A stretch of 41,189 nt of DNA from Chloroflexota bacterium (GCA_003152165.1 PLZO01000064.1:1093-42281), one strand, 5' to 3'; counted from the first letter of the stretch, positions 1 to 8,750 are shown. The notes: generated from the sequence alone by a model not told the origin. Numbers and translations: made by a program.

Positions 1-195
1 TCGGCGGTGATCTTCAACGCCTTGATCATCGTCGCGCTCATCCCGCTGGCGCTCCGCGGTGTGGGCTTCCGGCCCGCCTCGGCCAGCGTCCTGCTCCAAC
101 GCAACCTCCTCATCTACGGTCTCGGTGGCATCGTCGCCCCGTTCGTCGGAATCAAGGCGATCGACCTGATCGTCTCCGCGCTCCACCTCGCTTAG
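1..195 (+). CDS. kdpB: K+-transporting ATPase subunit B, C-terminal fragment (truncated by window start)
   Basis: Open frame from base 1; translation ...[22 protein letters not shown]...[24 protein letters not shown] matches the KdpB C-terminus; followed directly by kdpC. Confidence 0.93.
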   Translation, partial: SAVIFNALIIVALIPLALRGVGFRPASASVLLQRNLLIYGLGGIVAPFVGIKAIDLIVSALHLA

Positions 196-208
196 GGGTC
201 ACATTCCA

Positions 209-811
209 ATGCAGAACTTCCTCCGTCACATGCTGGCGCCGGCCATCGCGCTCCTGGTGGCCCTGACCCTGATCACCGGGGTCATCTACCCTGCCGCCGT
301 GACCCTCGTCGCCCAGGTGGCGTTCCCCTCACAGGCCAACGGCTCGCTCATCACGGTCGACGGCAAGACCGTCGGCTCCAGCCTGATCGGCCAGGCGTTC
401 GACCAGCCGAAATACTTCTGGGGCCGGCCCTCGGACGCCGGTGCAACGACGAGCAACCCGGGCGGCTATGACGGTACGTCCAGCGCGGGCTCCAACCTGG
501 GGCCCACGAGCTCCGCCCTGATCGATGCCGTCACGGCCCAGGTCGATCGGCTACGGGCCGCCAACGGCAACGCCCCCATCCCTGTCGATCTGGTGACCGC
601 ATCGGCGTCCGGTCTCGATCCGGATATCAGCCCGGCGGGAGCCGAGTACCAGGTCGCCCGCGTCGCGGCTGCCCGGGGCCTGACCGTCGCCGCCGTGCGG
701 GCCGCAGTCACGCGCCACACGACCCAGCCCCTGTTCGGGTTCATCGGGGAGCCCGTGGTCAACGTCCTCCAGCTCAACCTCGATCTCGACGGGCTGCTGA
801 CCAGCAAGTGA
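209..811 (+). CDS. kdpC: K+-transporting ATPase subunit C
   Basis: N-terminal TM segment, TLITGVIYPAAVTLVAQVAFPSQANGSL, KYFWGRPS and TSNPGGYDGTSSAGSNLGPTS motifs of KdpC. Confidence 0.95.
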   Translation: MQNFLRHMLAPAIALLVALTLITGVIYPAAVTLVAQVAFPSQANGSLITVDGKTVGSSLIGQAFDQPKYFWGRPSDAGATTSNPGGYDGTSSAGSNLGPTSSALIDAVTAQVDRLRAANGNAPIPVDLVTASASGLDPDISPAGAEYQVARVAAARGLTVAAVRAAVTRHTTQPLFGFIGEPVVNVLQLNLDLDGLLTSK

Positions 812-815
812 GCGG

Positions 816-1985
816 GTGAGCGGCGCCGTGACACCGGAACGCGACGAGCGGCCCACGGGCGAGGAGATGCTCGCCCGGGTCAGTGCCGAGGAGCGGGCTG
901 ACCGCGGCCGGTTGCGCCTCTACCTGGGCATGGCTCCGGGCGTCGGCAAGACCTATCGTATGCTCGAGGAAGGCCACCGGCGCCTCGAGCGCGGGACCGA
1001 CGTCGTCGTGGGCTATGTCGAAGTCCACGGTCGGCCACGCACCCAGGCCTTGCTCGACGGTCTCGAGATCGTGCCGCGCGTGCGTGTCGAGTACGAGGGT
1101 GTGAACGTCGAGGAGATGGACACAGCGACGATCATCGCCCGCCATCCGGCGGTGGCCCTCATCGACGAGCTGGCCCACACCAACGTCCCGGGCTCGCCCC
1201 GCGAGAAGCGCTGGCAGGACGTGGAGCTCATCCGCGATGCCGGGATCGAGGTCGTCAGTACCTGCAACGTGCAGCACCTCGAATCCGTGGCCGACGCGGT
1301 GGCCACGATCGTGGGCGCACCGGTGAACGAGCGCCTCCCGGACGCGCTGGTCGAGGGTGCCGACGAGGTCGAGCTGGTCGACATGAGCCCGCATGCCCTG
1401 CGCCAGCGGATCCGCCACGGCAACGTCTACCCGCCTGAGCGCGCTCGAGTGGCGCTCGACCGTTTCTTCACTGAGCCGAACCTGACCGCCCTGCGCGAGC
1501 TGTCGTTGCGCTTTGTCACGCACGCCGTGGATGAGCAGCTGGAGGACATCGTCAGCGAGCGGGGGCTGGGACGAATCCGCCCGGTGAGCGAGCGGGTCCT
1601 GGTGGCGGTCGACGATCGGGCGATCAGCCGTCGCGCGCTGCGTCGCGGGGCCATGCTCGCCACCGCCTTTGGTGCGAGCCTGACCGCGGCCGTCATCGTG
1701 ACGCCGGCCGTGGAGAGGCTAGCCTTCGATCAGGCCCGCGACCTCCAGGAGCACCTCGACTACGCCAACGACCTCGGCGCGCAGATCGTGCAGCATCCAG
1801 CCCGTGACCTGCTGACCGGCCTCGTTGAGCTTGGCAAGGGCTTGCGGATCACCCATGTCGTGCTTGGTCGCGAGACCCGCTCAGGCGTCGTCGGCAGGCT
1901 TGGTCCAAATCTTGCGGACCAGCTCCTGCGGCAGATGCCTGAGATCGAGGTCCACCTCGTCGGCGAAGGTGTCGGCCAGGGCTAG
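816..1985 (+). CDS. kdpD: Short KdpD-like protein: KdpD N-terminal sensor domain plus Usp domain, no TM or histidine-kinase region
   Basis: LYLGMAPGVGKTYRMLEEGHRR (Walker-A type), VVVGYVEVHGRP, IDELAHTNVPGSPREKRWQDVE, STCNVQHLES; GTG start; clean stop at 389 aa. Confidence 0.88.
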   Translation: MSGAVTPERDERPTGEEMLARVSAEERADRGRLRLYLGMAPGVGKTYRMLEEGHRRLERGTDVVVGYVEVHGRPRTQALLDGLEIVPRVRVEYEGVNVEEMDTATIIARHPAVALIDELAHTNVPGSPREKRWQDVELIRDAGIEVVSTCNVQHLESVADAVATIVGAPVNERLPDALVEGADEVELVDMSPHALRQRIRHGNVYPPERARVALDRFFTEPNLTALRELSLRFVTHAVDEQLEDIVSERGLGRIRPVSERVLVAVDDRAISRRALRRGAMLATAFGASLTAAVIVTPAVERLAFDQARDLQEHLDYANDLGAQIVQHPARDLLTGLVELGKGLRITHVVLGRETRSGVVGRLGPNLADQLLRQMPEIEVHLVGEGVGQG

Positions 1986-2120
1986 GCCCGGATCAGGCTG
2001 CGATTCGTGGGCGATCCGGCGTGCGGATGGCGCGGTAGACCAGCGCAGCGTTCTCGGCGTCGGTTCGGCGGCCCGGCTGCGGCGTTCTTGGGCCGGCCGG
2101 CCTCGTGTCGGCCGCGCCTT

Positions 2121-2165
2121 GGGACGAATGTCGCTGCCAGAGGCACTACGCCCGAGATTCGTCCC
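2121..2165. repeat. 45-bp element with 9-bp perfect terminal inverted repeats (copy 1)
   Basis: GGGACGAATGTCGCTGCCAGAGGCACTACGCCCGAGATTCGTCCC; ends GGGACGAAT/ATTCGTCCC are reverse complements; ~40/45 identical to 5354-5398. Confidence 0.8.
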
Positions 2166-2214
2166 GATGGCCTGACAAGTGCGAACGTGCCGCTGAACTC
2201 GGCGAGGTGGGCCT

Positions 2215-3072
2215 TCAACCGGCGAGCACGGCTCGCGGCGGGCGGCCGGCAGCGCGCAGGGCGACCTCGATGAACGGGCGCAGGCGGGCGGCTACGTCGA
2301 CCTGGGTCCGCCGGAACGCCGCGAGCTTCTCCTCTTCTGTGCCCTCGACCTCCGAAGGATCATCCAGGCCCCAGTGGAGCGAGTTCGACGAGCCCGGAAA
2401 GACTGGGCAAGTCGCCCGCGCCCGGTCGCAGACCGTGATCACGTAGTCGAACTGCTGGTCGAGGAACTCGCCGATCACCTTGCTCCGGGCCTGGCTCCAG
2501 TCGATGCTGAGTTCACCGAGGACCTGGACCGCCAGGGGGTTGACCCTCGTCGCCTCGGTTCCCGCCGAATCGACCTCGAAGTCCGCGCCGCCATAGCGTT
2601 GCAGGAGCGCTTCCGCGATCTGGCTGCGAGCCGAGTTGTGGGTGCACACGAACAGGACCCGGATGGGCGCAGATGGCACGGGACGCTCCTTCCTGCTGGC
2701 TCGGCCGGCCGCGGCGATGGTCATTTCCAGGTCGAGCAGCTCGGCTTCGAGCCGGTCCAGGTCGGCCCGCTGGCGGTCGATGGCGGCACGCTGGCCGGCA
2801 AGGACCGGAGCCAGATCGAGGTCAACCGAGCCGCGCTCGATGCACAGTCGTGCGAGCCGGCCGGCATCCTGTGGGCTCAGCCCGAGCCGGCGCAACGAGA
2901 CAACCAGGCGCAGGCGAGCGAGATCGACTTCCTGGTACTCGCGGTAGCCGTTCTCCTCACGCACTGCCGCCGGGATGACGCCCTCCGTCTCGTACCAGCG
3001 CACGGCCGATGCGGCGATACCAGCACGTCGGGCGAACTCGGCGATCTTCACTTCCGCAGCGTAGGCCTTCAA
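2215..3072 (-). CDS. MerR-family HTH regulator fused to LMW-PTP-type arsenate reductase
   Basis: N-term VKIAEFARRAGIAASAVRWYETEGVI...NGYREY (MerR HTH); C-term IRVLFVCTHNSARSQIAEALL (CX5R), VITVCDRARATCPVFPG, HWGLDDPS (ArsC/LMW phosphatase). Confidence 0.9.
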   Translation of the reverse strand: MKAYAAEVKIAEFARRAGIAASAVRWYETEGVIPAAVREENGYREYQEVDLARLRLVVSLRRLGLSPQDAGRLARLCIERGSVDLDLAPVLAGQRAAIDRQRADLDRLEAELLDLEMTIAAAGRASRKERPVPSAPIRVLFVCTHNSARSQIAEALLQRYGGADFEVDSAGTEATRVNPLAVQVLGELSIDWSQARSKVIGEFLDQQFDYVITVCDRARATCPVFPGSSNSLHWGLDDPSEVEGTEEEKLAAFRRTQVDVAARLRPFIEVALRAAGRPPRAVLAG

Positions 3073-3151
3073 GTCACTCGAAGGTCAAGCCCGATCTTGC
3101 GACGCCAGGCGCGGCCGGCCACTCCGACGGTCGTGCCGGTTCGATCCGTCC

Positions 3152-3961
3152 TTAGCAGCAGCCGCCTGAGCCGCACCCACAACCCGACTCGGCGACGGGC
3201 AATGATCGGGGCGAGAGGTCGATCATGGGCTTGGCGTCGAACGGCTTGCTGGCCTTCACGATTACGCTGACCATCCCGTCGGCGACGCTGTAGGTCGGTG
3301 TGATGGAGATGTCGACGAGGCCGACCGCTTCGAGCCCCCGGCGGAAGTCCGTGACGGACAGCGCGCCGGCGATGCAGCCGACGTACGAGCCACGCTCGGC
3401 CCGCTGCTCGGCGCTGAGGTGATCCTCGCCGACGATGTCGGTGATCCCGATCCGGCCACCCGGCCGCAGCACGCGGGCGATCTCCGCGAAGACGGCCGGC
3501 TTGTCCGCGGCGAGATTGATCACACAGTTACTGATCACCACATCGATGGATTCGGCGGGCAGCGGGATGTCCTCGATGTTGCCCCGAATGAGCTCGACGT
3601 TCGTCGCGCCAGCCTCGGCGATATTTCGCTGGGCCAGGGCGAGCATCTCATCGGTCATGTCCAGGCCGAGCACGCGACCAGTCGGGCCGACCCGTTTCGC
3701 CGAGAGCAGCACATCGATCCCGCCGCCTGAGCCCAGGTCGAGGACCCGCTCGCCGGCGTGCAGGTCGGCGACCGCGATCGGGTTGCCGCAGCCGAGCGAG
3801 GCAAGCACCGCGGCATCGGGCAGCTCGTCGCGCTCGAGCGCGGAGTAGAGCTCGGCGCCGATCGAATCGGAGCTCCCGCTGCAGCAACCACCGTCATTGG
3901 CCTGGGTGGCCGCGGCGGCGTAGCGCGCCCGGACTTCCTCGTGGATCATCTCGGTCGTCAT
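3152..3961 (-). CDS. arsM: Arsenite S-adenosylmethionine methyltransferase
   Basis: VLDLGSGGGIDVLLSAKRVGPTGRVLGLDMTDEML, NVELIRGNIEDIPLP, DVVISNCVINLAADK; Cys pairs CC and C-terminal CGCGSGGCC. Confidence 0.93.
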   Translation of the reverse strand: MTTEMIHEEVRARYAAAATQANDGGCCSGSSDSIGAELYSALERDELPDAAVLASLGCGNPIAVADLHAGERVLDLGSGGGIDVLLSAKRVGPTGRVLGLDMTDEMLALAQRNIAEAGATNVELIRGNIEDIPLPAESIDVVISNCVINLAADKPAVFAEIARVLRPGGRIGITDIVGEDHLSAEQRAERGSYVGCIAGALSVTDFRRGLEAVGLVDISITPTYSVADGMVSVIVKASKPFDAKPMIDLSPRSLPVAESGCGCGSGGCC

Positions 3962-4038
3962 TCGGGCTCTCCTGGACAGGTGCGATAGACCTGATATTGA
4001 TACTTGCCGATATTTGTGTTTGTCAATACCATGGCGTC
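3962..4038. promoter_or_regulatory. Divergent arsM/arsR promoter-operator region
   Basis: Inverted repeat TATTGA (3995-4000)/TCAATA (4023-4028); + strand TTGCCG (4004-4009)-17 bp-TACCAT (4027-4032)-6 nt-ATG of arsR; SD-like CAGGAGAG for arsM on minus strand. Confidence 0.55.
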
Positions 4039-4380
4039 ATGAAGCGCCAGATCGATCCCGATACCCTCCTGCTCCAGGCCGCGGCCGACCCCAGTCGGCT
4101 GGCGATCCTGCGCCAGCTCGCGGCAGGCGATGACGTCTGCGCCTGCGATTTCGTCGGCTGCTGCGACGTCGCCCAGCCCACTGTCAGCCACCACTTGAAG
4201 GTGCTCCGCGAGGCCGGCTGGGTCCGATCCGAGCGCCGCGCCTCATTCATCTACTACCAGCTCCGGCCCGAGGCGGTGGAGCGCTTTCGAGCGATCGCCG
4301 GCGAATTCGCGCCGCGGATCAGCCAGGTCTCGCCACGCACCCTGCTGGTCATCGAGTCCCGAGCCGGGACGCAGGCGTAG
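4039..4380 (+). CDS. arsR: ArsR-family metalloregulatory transcriptional repressor
   Basis: ADPSRLAILRQLAAGDDVCACDFVGCCDVAQPTVSHHLKVLREAGWVRSERRASFIYYQLRPEAV; ArsR winged HTH with Cys motif; start taken at the internal ATG (4039). Confidence 0.92.
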   Translation: MKRQIDPDTLLLQAAADPSRLAILRQLAAGDDVCACDFVGCCDVAQPTVSHHLKVLREAGWVRSERRASFIYYQLRPEAVERFRAIAGEFAPRISQVSPRTLLVIESRAGTQA

Positions 4381-4410
4381 TCGCAGCCTCAACGCGCCCC
4401 GGCGACCTCC

Positions 4411-5334
4411 GTGTCCTCCCCCACCCTGAGCCGCCGAGACCTGCCGGCGCTGACCCTGGCCGCGGCATCATGGGGCCTGGGAACGGTGGTCAGCAAGCGG
4501 GCCCTGGACGAGATCCCGGCGCTGACCTTGTTGCCAATCCAGCTCGCCGCCAGTCTGGTCGTCCTCGCCGTGCTGATGCGCCGTCGAGGCCTGCCCCTTC
4601 GCGGGAGTCCCGCGATCCTGGGGCGGCTCGGCATCCTGAACCCGGGCCTCGCGTACGCCCTGGGCCTGCTCGGTCTCGGTTCGATCACCGCCAGCCTGGC
4701 GGTCCTGTTATGGGCGGTCGAGCCGCTCATGATCCTGGTGTTGGCGATTTGGTTGCTGCGAGAGCAGGTGGCTCCGGTCGTCGGCGTCCTCTCACTGGTC
4801 GCGGTCGCCGGCCTGGTCCTACTGGTCTACGACCCGAGCACGAACGGCCAATGGGGCGGCGTGGCCCTGGCCCTGGCTGGCGTCGCCTGCTGTGCGACCT
4901 ACACGATCGTGGCCCGGCGCTGGATCGCGGCCTCCGACTCGACCGCCCAGGTGGTCTTCGCCCAGCAGGCGCACTCCCTCGTCTTTGCCCTGCTCGTTGT
5001 CGCCCTCGTCGGCATCCTTGGTGGTGCGGTCCGCCCGATGTCGATCTCGGCCATCGGGCTGCTGAGCGCGATCATCTCAGGGGTTCTGTACTACGCGGCC
5101 GGGTACTGGCTGTACCTGACCGCGCTGCGCGGTGCTCCGGCATCGCTGGCCGCAATCTCGTTCTACCTGATCCCGGTGTTCGGCGTGGCGGGCGGCATCC
5201 TGCTCCTGGGCGAGGGGCTCGACCCCCGGCAATGGGCTGGTGCGGCGATCGTCCTCGTTGCCGTGCTCGTGATCACCTTCAGGCCGAGTGCGAGTCAAAC
5301 GGCCGCCGCGGACCCCGCCCCGTCGGGCCAGTAG
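4411..5334 (+). CDS. EamA/DMT-family permease
   Basis: About 10 hydrophobic segments with duplicated EamA architecture (LTLAAASWGLGTVVSKRAL...; ATYTIVARRW...; ISFYLIPVFGVAGGILLLGE). Confidence 0.88.
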   Translation: MSSPTLSRRDLPALTLAAASWGLGTVVSKRALDEIPALTLLPIQLAASLVVLAVLMRRRGLPLRGSPAILGRLGILNPGLAYALGLLGLGSITASLAVLLWAVEPLMILVLAIWLLREQVAPVVGVLSLVAVAGLVLLVYDPSTNGQWGGVALALAGVACCATYTIVARRWIAASDSTAQVVFAQQAHSLVFALLVVALVGILGGAVRPMSISAIGLLSAIISGVLYYAAGYWLYLTALRGAPASLAAISFYLIPVFGVAGGILLLGEGLDPRQWAGAAIVLVAVLVITFRPSASQTAAADPAPSGQ

Positions 5335-5353
5335 CCTCACCGGGCAACTACTT

Positions 5354-5398
5354 GGAACGAATGTCGCCGGCAGACGCACTACGCCCGGGATTCGTCCC
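5354..5398. repeat. 45-bp inverted-repeat-ended element (copy 2)
   Basis: GGAACGAATGTCGCCGGCAGACGCACTACGCCCGGGATTCGTCCC; about 40/45 identity with 2121-2165. Confidence 0.8.
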
Positions 5399-5487
5399 GT
5401 CGGCCCGGTTCCGGGACGCTGCGGACCGCGACTCACGCACGAACTGAGCGTGGCGGACCGCCCGGACCCACGATTCGGCCGGGCTTG

Positions 5488-5518
5488 GGCGTAGTGCGTC
5501 TGGTGGCGACATTCGTCC
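5488..5518 (-). repeat. Partial inverted copy 3 of the 45-bp element
   Basis: Reverse complement GGACGAATGTCGCCACCAGACGCACTACGCCC; lacks the ATTCGTCCC end; head-to-head with copy 2. Confidence 0.75.
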
Positions 5519-5851
5519 GAACTCCGGGGCGCTGAGCGGGTTGACGGGAGTCGGGAGGGGAGGGTCTGGAGTGTCCGGAAACCGGCACCGCGAAAACGGG
5601 ATGGACTATGGACTACAGGGGTGTCGATATGGACCATGCGTTCCCGGACAAGCCTCCGGGAAGTGGCGGGCCTGAAGGCTTTGCCTTGCCTGCGCGGTAG
5701 GCCGGTGGCGGGTTTGCGGGCCTCCGAGCCCATGGACCCTATCCGGTCAAGGTGGCTGATCCCCCGGTGTCCCGTTGCTCTGAGCCAATGGACTCCATCC
5801 GGCCGACGACCGTGGGCATGGATGCCTGGTGGGCAGGGAATGCCCCAAGCA

Positions 5852-6031
5852 AACGGCTTCTCAAAGAAGGTCGAGAACCACGCGGCGGCGATCAGCCTGC
5901 ATTTCTTCTACATGAACTGGGGTCGGCCCCACAAGAGCCTCGCCAACCCGTACCCGCGAACCCCCGCTATGGCCGCGGGCCTGAGCGACCACCTGTGGAC
6001 GTGCGAGGAGATTGCGGAGTTTCTGGACTAA
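5852..6031 (+). pseudogene. C-terminal remnant of an IS transposase/DDE integrase
   Basis: NGFSKKVENHAAAISLHFFYMNWGRPHKSLANPYPRTPAMAAGLSDHLWTCEEIAEFL resembles the C-termini of IS transposases (..NGFSKKxENH..H..YNF.R.HK.L..TPAMAAG..); no upstream catalytic region in frame. Confidence 0.8.
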
Positions 6032-6626
6032 GCCCTAACTCACGTTGGGCCTCTAGGAGCACGACCTCTGTCGTCCCCAGAAAACTCAATGTCATCCCAC
6101 GCCAGGCGTCGGGAGAGCTGTTCGCGAGAAACGTCGCGGCATTCGCGAATTGCCTGTAGAGCGGGTTGCCACCACCAATAGCTCGGGGACGAAGTCTGAC
6201 TTGCGCCGACGGAACGGATGTGCTTTAACCTGATCTGTGAACGCACGTTCTCTCGCGGTGCTACTTGGGCTGGGGCCTGACGCACCCCGACGACTGCGGA
6301 CAGAGGCAAAGAGCCTCGCTGGTTCTCGTGAATGAGCCACTACCTCCCGTCGGGCTCCCTTGCCAATCCAACGATGAGACCCTATCATTCGACCCGTCCT
6401 CGAACCTGCCGGCGCGTCCCTGGGGGTTGTGACATTGAGTTCGAGGACGAGACTCCCAACGAAGCCGTCGCAGTCGACTCGGCTGTCCGACTGCGCGCGG
6501 CTCGCCGCCATCGGCGTCGCGATCCTCGCGGCCGCGGGCGGGACGGTCCACGGCCAGCCCCTGTTCTTCGGCGCGACGTTCGCGCTGCTCCGCCTCGCGG
6601 CGAGAGGCTAGACCGTCACTAGGGCT

Positions 6627-7295
6627 CTAGCAGATGGACGCTGTCGTAAGGAGCGTCCAGTGAATGGCTGACTGCAGGAAGAAGCTGTCGGGTGCCGGGG
6701 TTGTCTCTCCAGTCGACGAAACGACAGCCGCGATGGTGTAGTTCACATCGAACGGCGTGATGAAGTACATCGTCCAGGACAAAGTCTCCGAGCGGCCAGG
6801 CGGAATCTCGGGTCCCGGCAGCGCGACGCTATTGGCGTCGCCGAGCGCATACAACTGGGCGCCCCAACTCACCCGTCCGTCCAGCATTTGGATCGACGTG
6901 TCGTTCGTGCTCGTGGCGAGCCAGACGTAGCCGCTCTTCCGCTGCCCCTTGTTCGTGATCGTCAGGCTGAAGTCAACCGGCACGCCCCCGAACGTGTGAC
7001 CCTGAGGGTCCTGAATGTTGGAGTTCCAGCACCCGGTGGCGTTGTAAGACAGCGTCCCGAAGCTCAGTGACGCCGGCCTGAGAGTCGGACGTGGAGTCGG
7101 GGTGGGTTTCGGCTTCGTTGTGGGACTCGACGTCGCTGCGGCCGGCGTTGCTGTGGCAGGGCTCGGTATTGAGGCCATTGAGGGGCTGCCAGGGCTGGGC
7201 GGGGCTGTGACGTAGATGATCTGCGGCGTCGGCGCGTCCGCCGCCTGACAACCGGCGACGATCAACAACGCCGCGAACATCGCGAGACGTCTCAT
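6627..7295 (-). CDS. Putative lipoprotein with Pro/Thr-rich linker
   Basis: Signal peptide with lipobox MRRLAMFAALLIVAGC, then a PT-rich linker and a ~140-aa globular domain. Confidence 0.7.
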   Translation of the reverse strand: MRRLAMFAALLIVAGCQAADAPTPQIIYVTAPPSPGSPSMASIPSPATATPAAATSSPTTKPKPTPTPRPTLRPASLSFGTLSYNATGCWNSNIQDPQGHTFGGVPVDFSLTITNKGQRKSGYVWLATSTNDTSIQMLDGRVSWGAQLYALGDANSVALPGPEIPPGRSETLSWTMYFITPFDVNYTIAAVVSSTGETTPAPDSFFLQSAIHWTLLTTASIC

Positions 7296-7380
7296 TGACT
7301 ACTCCCTGGTGGAAGAGTCTGCGCCCACGGAGCAAGAGACCTCAGGGAAGGCGCCCAGGCGCGGTTGCCTCGCGGAGTGA

Positions 7381-7563
7381 CGCGAGTTCCCGGGGAGCGC
7401 GTACGTTGGTCATTCGAAGGAGGTGCAAGAGGATGGCGAGGTCGAGTCGGAGCCCGGCGGCGTCTTCAAGCTGGCCGAGCCGCTCGTCGTGACGATGGCC
7501 AAGCGACAGTTTCAGAACGATCTCGACAACCTCCGGGACCTCATGGAGTCGCGCGCGCTCTAG
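7381..7563 (+). pseudogene. C-terminal remnant of an SRPBCC/polyketide-cyclase-like protein
   Basis: Open frame without plausible start: ...GEVESEPGGVFKLAEPLVVTMAKRQFQNDLDNLRDLMESRAL*; resembles SRPBCC C-terminal helix; TGA at 7378-7380 interrupts upstream. Confidence 0.4.
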
Positions 7564-7599
7564 GCTAGGCCGATATGGCGGTCATCGCCGGCATTAGAG

Positions 7600-8061
7600 G
7601 TGAAGCTCATGGACTCTCCAGACTTCGACGAAGCCATCGAGAGAAATCACACGTGGCTGAGCGAGTTCATCAAGGGAAACGTGGAGCCGGCCAAAGTGAT
7701 GTTCTCCCACCACGACGATGTCAGCCTTGCTGGGCCGCAGGCGACAGCGCATAGAGGCTCGATCCCGATTGCGCATGGGTGGGAACAGGTGTCCGAGACG
7801 CTGGAGTCAGCCATACAGAACTTTCGAAAGGGCCAGGTGACGGCCTTCGAAAACATCGCCACGTACGCGTCGGGCGACCTTGGATTCACCGTCGAGGTGG
7901 AGCGGTTCAAGGCCCAGGTTGGTGGAAGTCAGGAGCTGGCGCCTGTTGCGCTCCGTGTGACGAGCATATTCCGGCGTGAAGAGGGCGACTGGAGGGTCGT
8001 GCATCGCCATGCCGACCCGATCACGGCGGTGCAAGCGCTGGAATCGATCGTTCAGGCCTAG
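7600..8061 (+). CDS. SnoaL-like/nuclear transport factor 2 fold protein
   Basis: DEAIERNHTWLSEFIKGNVEPAKVMFSHHDDVSLAGPQ...VTSIFRREEGDWRVVHRHADP typical of the SnoaL/DUF4440 fold. Confidence 0.8.
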   Translation: MKLMDSPDFDEAIERNHTWLSEFIKGNVEPAKVMFSHHDDVSLAGPQATAHRGSIPIAHGWEQVSETLESAIQNFRKGQVTAFENIATYASGDLGFTVEVERFKAQVGGSQELAPVALRVTSIFRREEGDWRVVHRHADPITAVQALESIVQA

Positions 8062-8346
8062 TTCAGGCTGACGCGCGGGGCGCAGTCAACACTACTAGAA
8101 CTTTTCTGATCGCTCTGGAGGCTGATCCCAGGCTGCTTGCGGAGTTCGGGAGTACGCGATGACGACGGGCTCATATGGTCGGGCCAAGTGAGATGATGCT
8201 CGTGTGAAGTAGCGGTGCCGGCCATGGCCCTGCGGAGGCGCGGCGCCGAGATACGACGCAAGGGCGGCGTCGTTGCGCAACTGGAACGCGCCAGCGGGCA
8301 GCCCGCCGCCTGACTTGTCGCCTGCGCCCGTGGGCAGTGATGTCAC

Positions 8347-8733
8347 ATGAGCGGGAATGTCCGCAACCGCCCAATGCCAAAACCCGCTCCCGGTCGGAGC
8401 GTCCGGATCGTGAGCCTGGCTGCCTTCGAGCGAGCCGGCCCGGCGGCAATCGCGACGGCTCGCGCGGCCGGGGAGGACCCCAGCCATGGCGGACGGGCCG
8501 CACTGGCCAGGGGTGCCACGCAGAGTGTCAGGCGACGGGACGAGCTGGCCTGGCGGGGAGTGCCCACCGATCCGGCAGCGTTTGCCCGCGACGTGCTTCC
8601 GGCCATCGCCCTCGTGCCGCTAGGGGTCCTGTGCGAGCGCACGGGCCTCTCGATCCGGTATGTCAGTCTGATTCGGCGGGGGCTTCGCGTGCCACACCGT
8701 CGCTGGTGGGCGGCGCTGACGGGTGAGGGCTGA
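8347..8733 (+). CDS. Small protein with C-terminal HTH-like segment
   Basis: [47 protein letters not shown] looks like an XRE-type HTH; N-terminal part not recognised. Confidence 0.5.
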   Translation: MSGNVRNRPMPKPAPGRSVRIVSLAAFERAGPAAIATARAAGEDPSHGGRAALARGATQSVRRRDELAWRGVPTDPAAFARDVLPAIALVPLGVLCERTGLSIRYVSLIRRGLRVPHRRWWAALTGEG

Positions 8734-8750
8734 GCGCTAGGTTCTGCGTG

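Noticed and set aside
2121-2165. 45-bp repeats considered as CRISPR repeats or integron attC sites
   Set aside because: Only three dispersed copies, no regular spacers, no attC GTTRRRY/RYYYAAC boxes and no integrase
2374-3270. 298-aa plus-strand ORF opposite merR-arsC
   Set aside because: Antisense to a gene with intact MerR and ArsC motifs; no domain recognised
8095-8503. Minus-strand ORFs 8095-8487 and 8171-8503
   Set aside because: Arg/Pro-rich, no start context or domain; overlap each other in different frames
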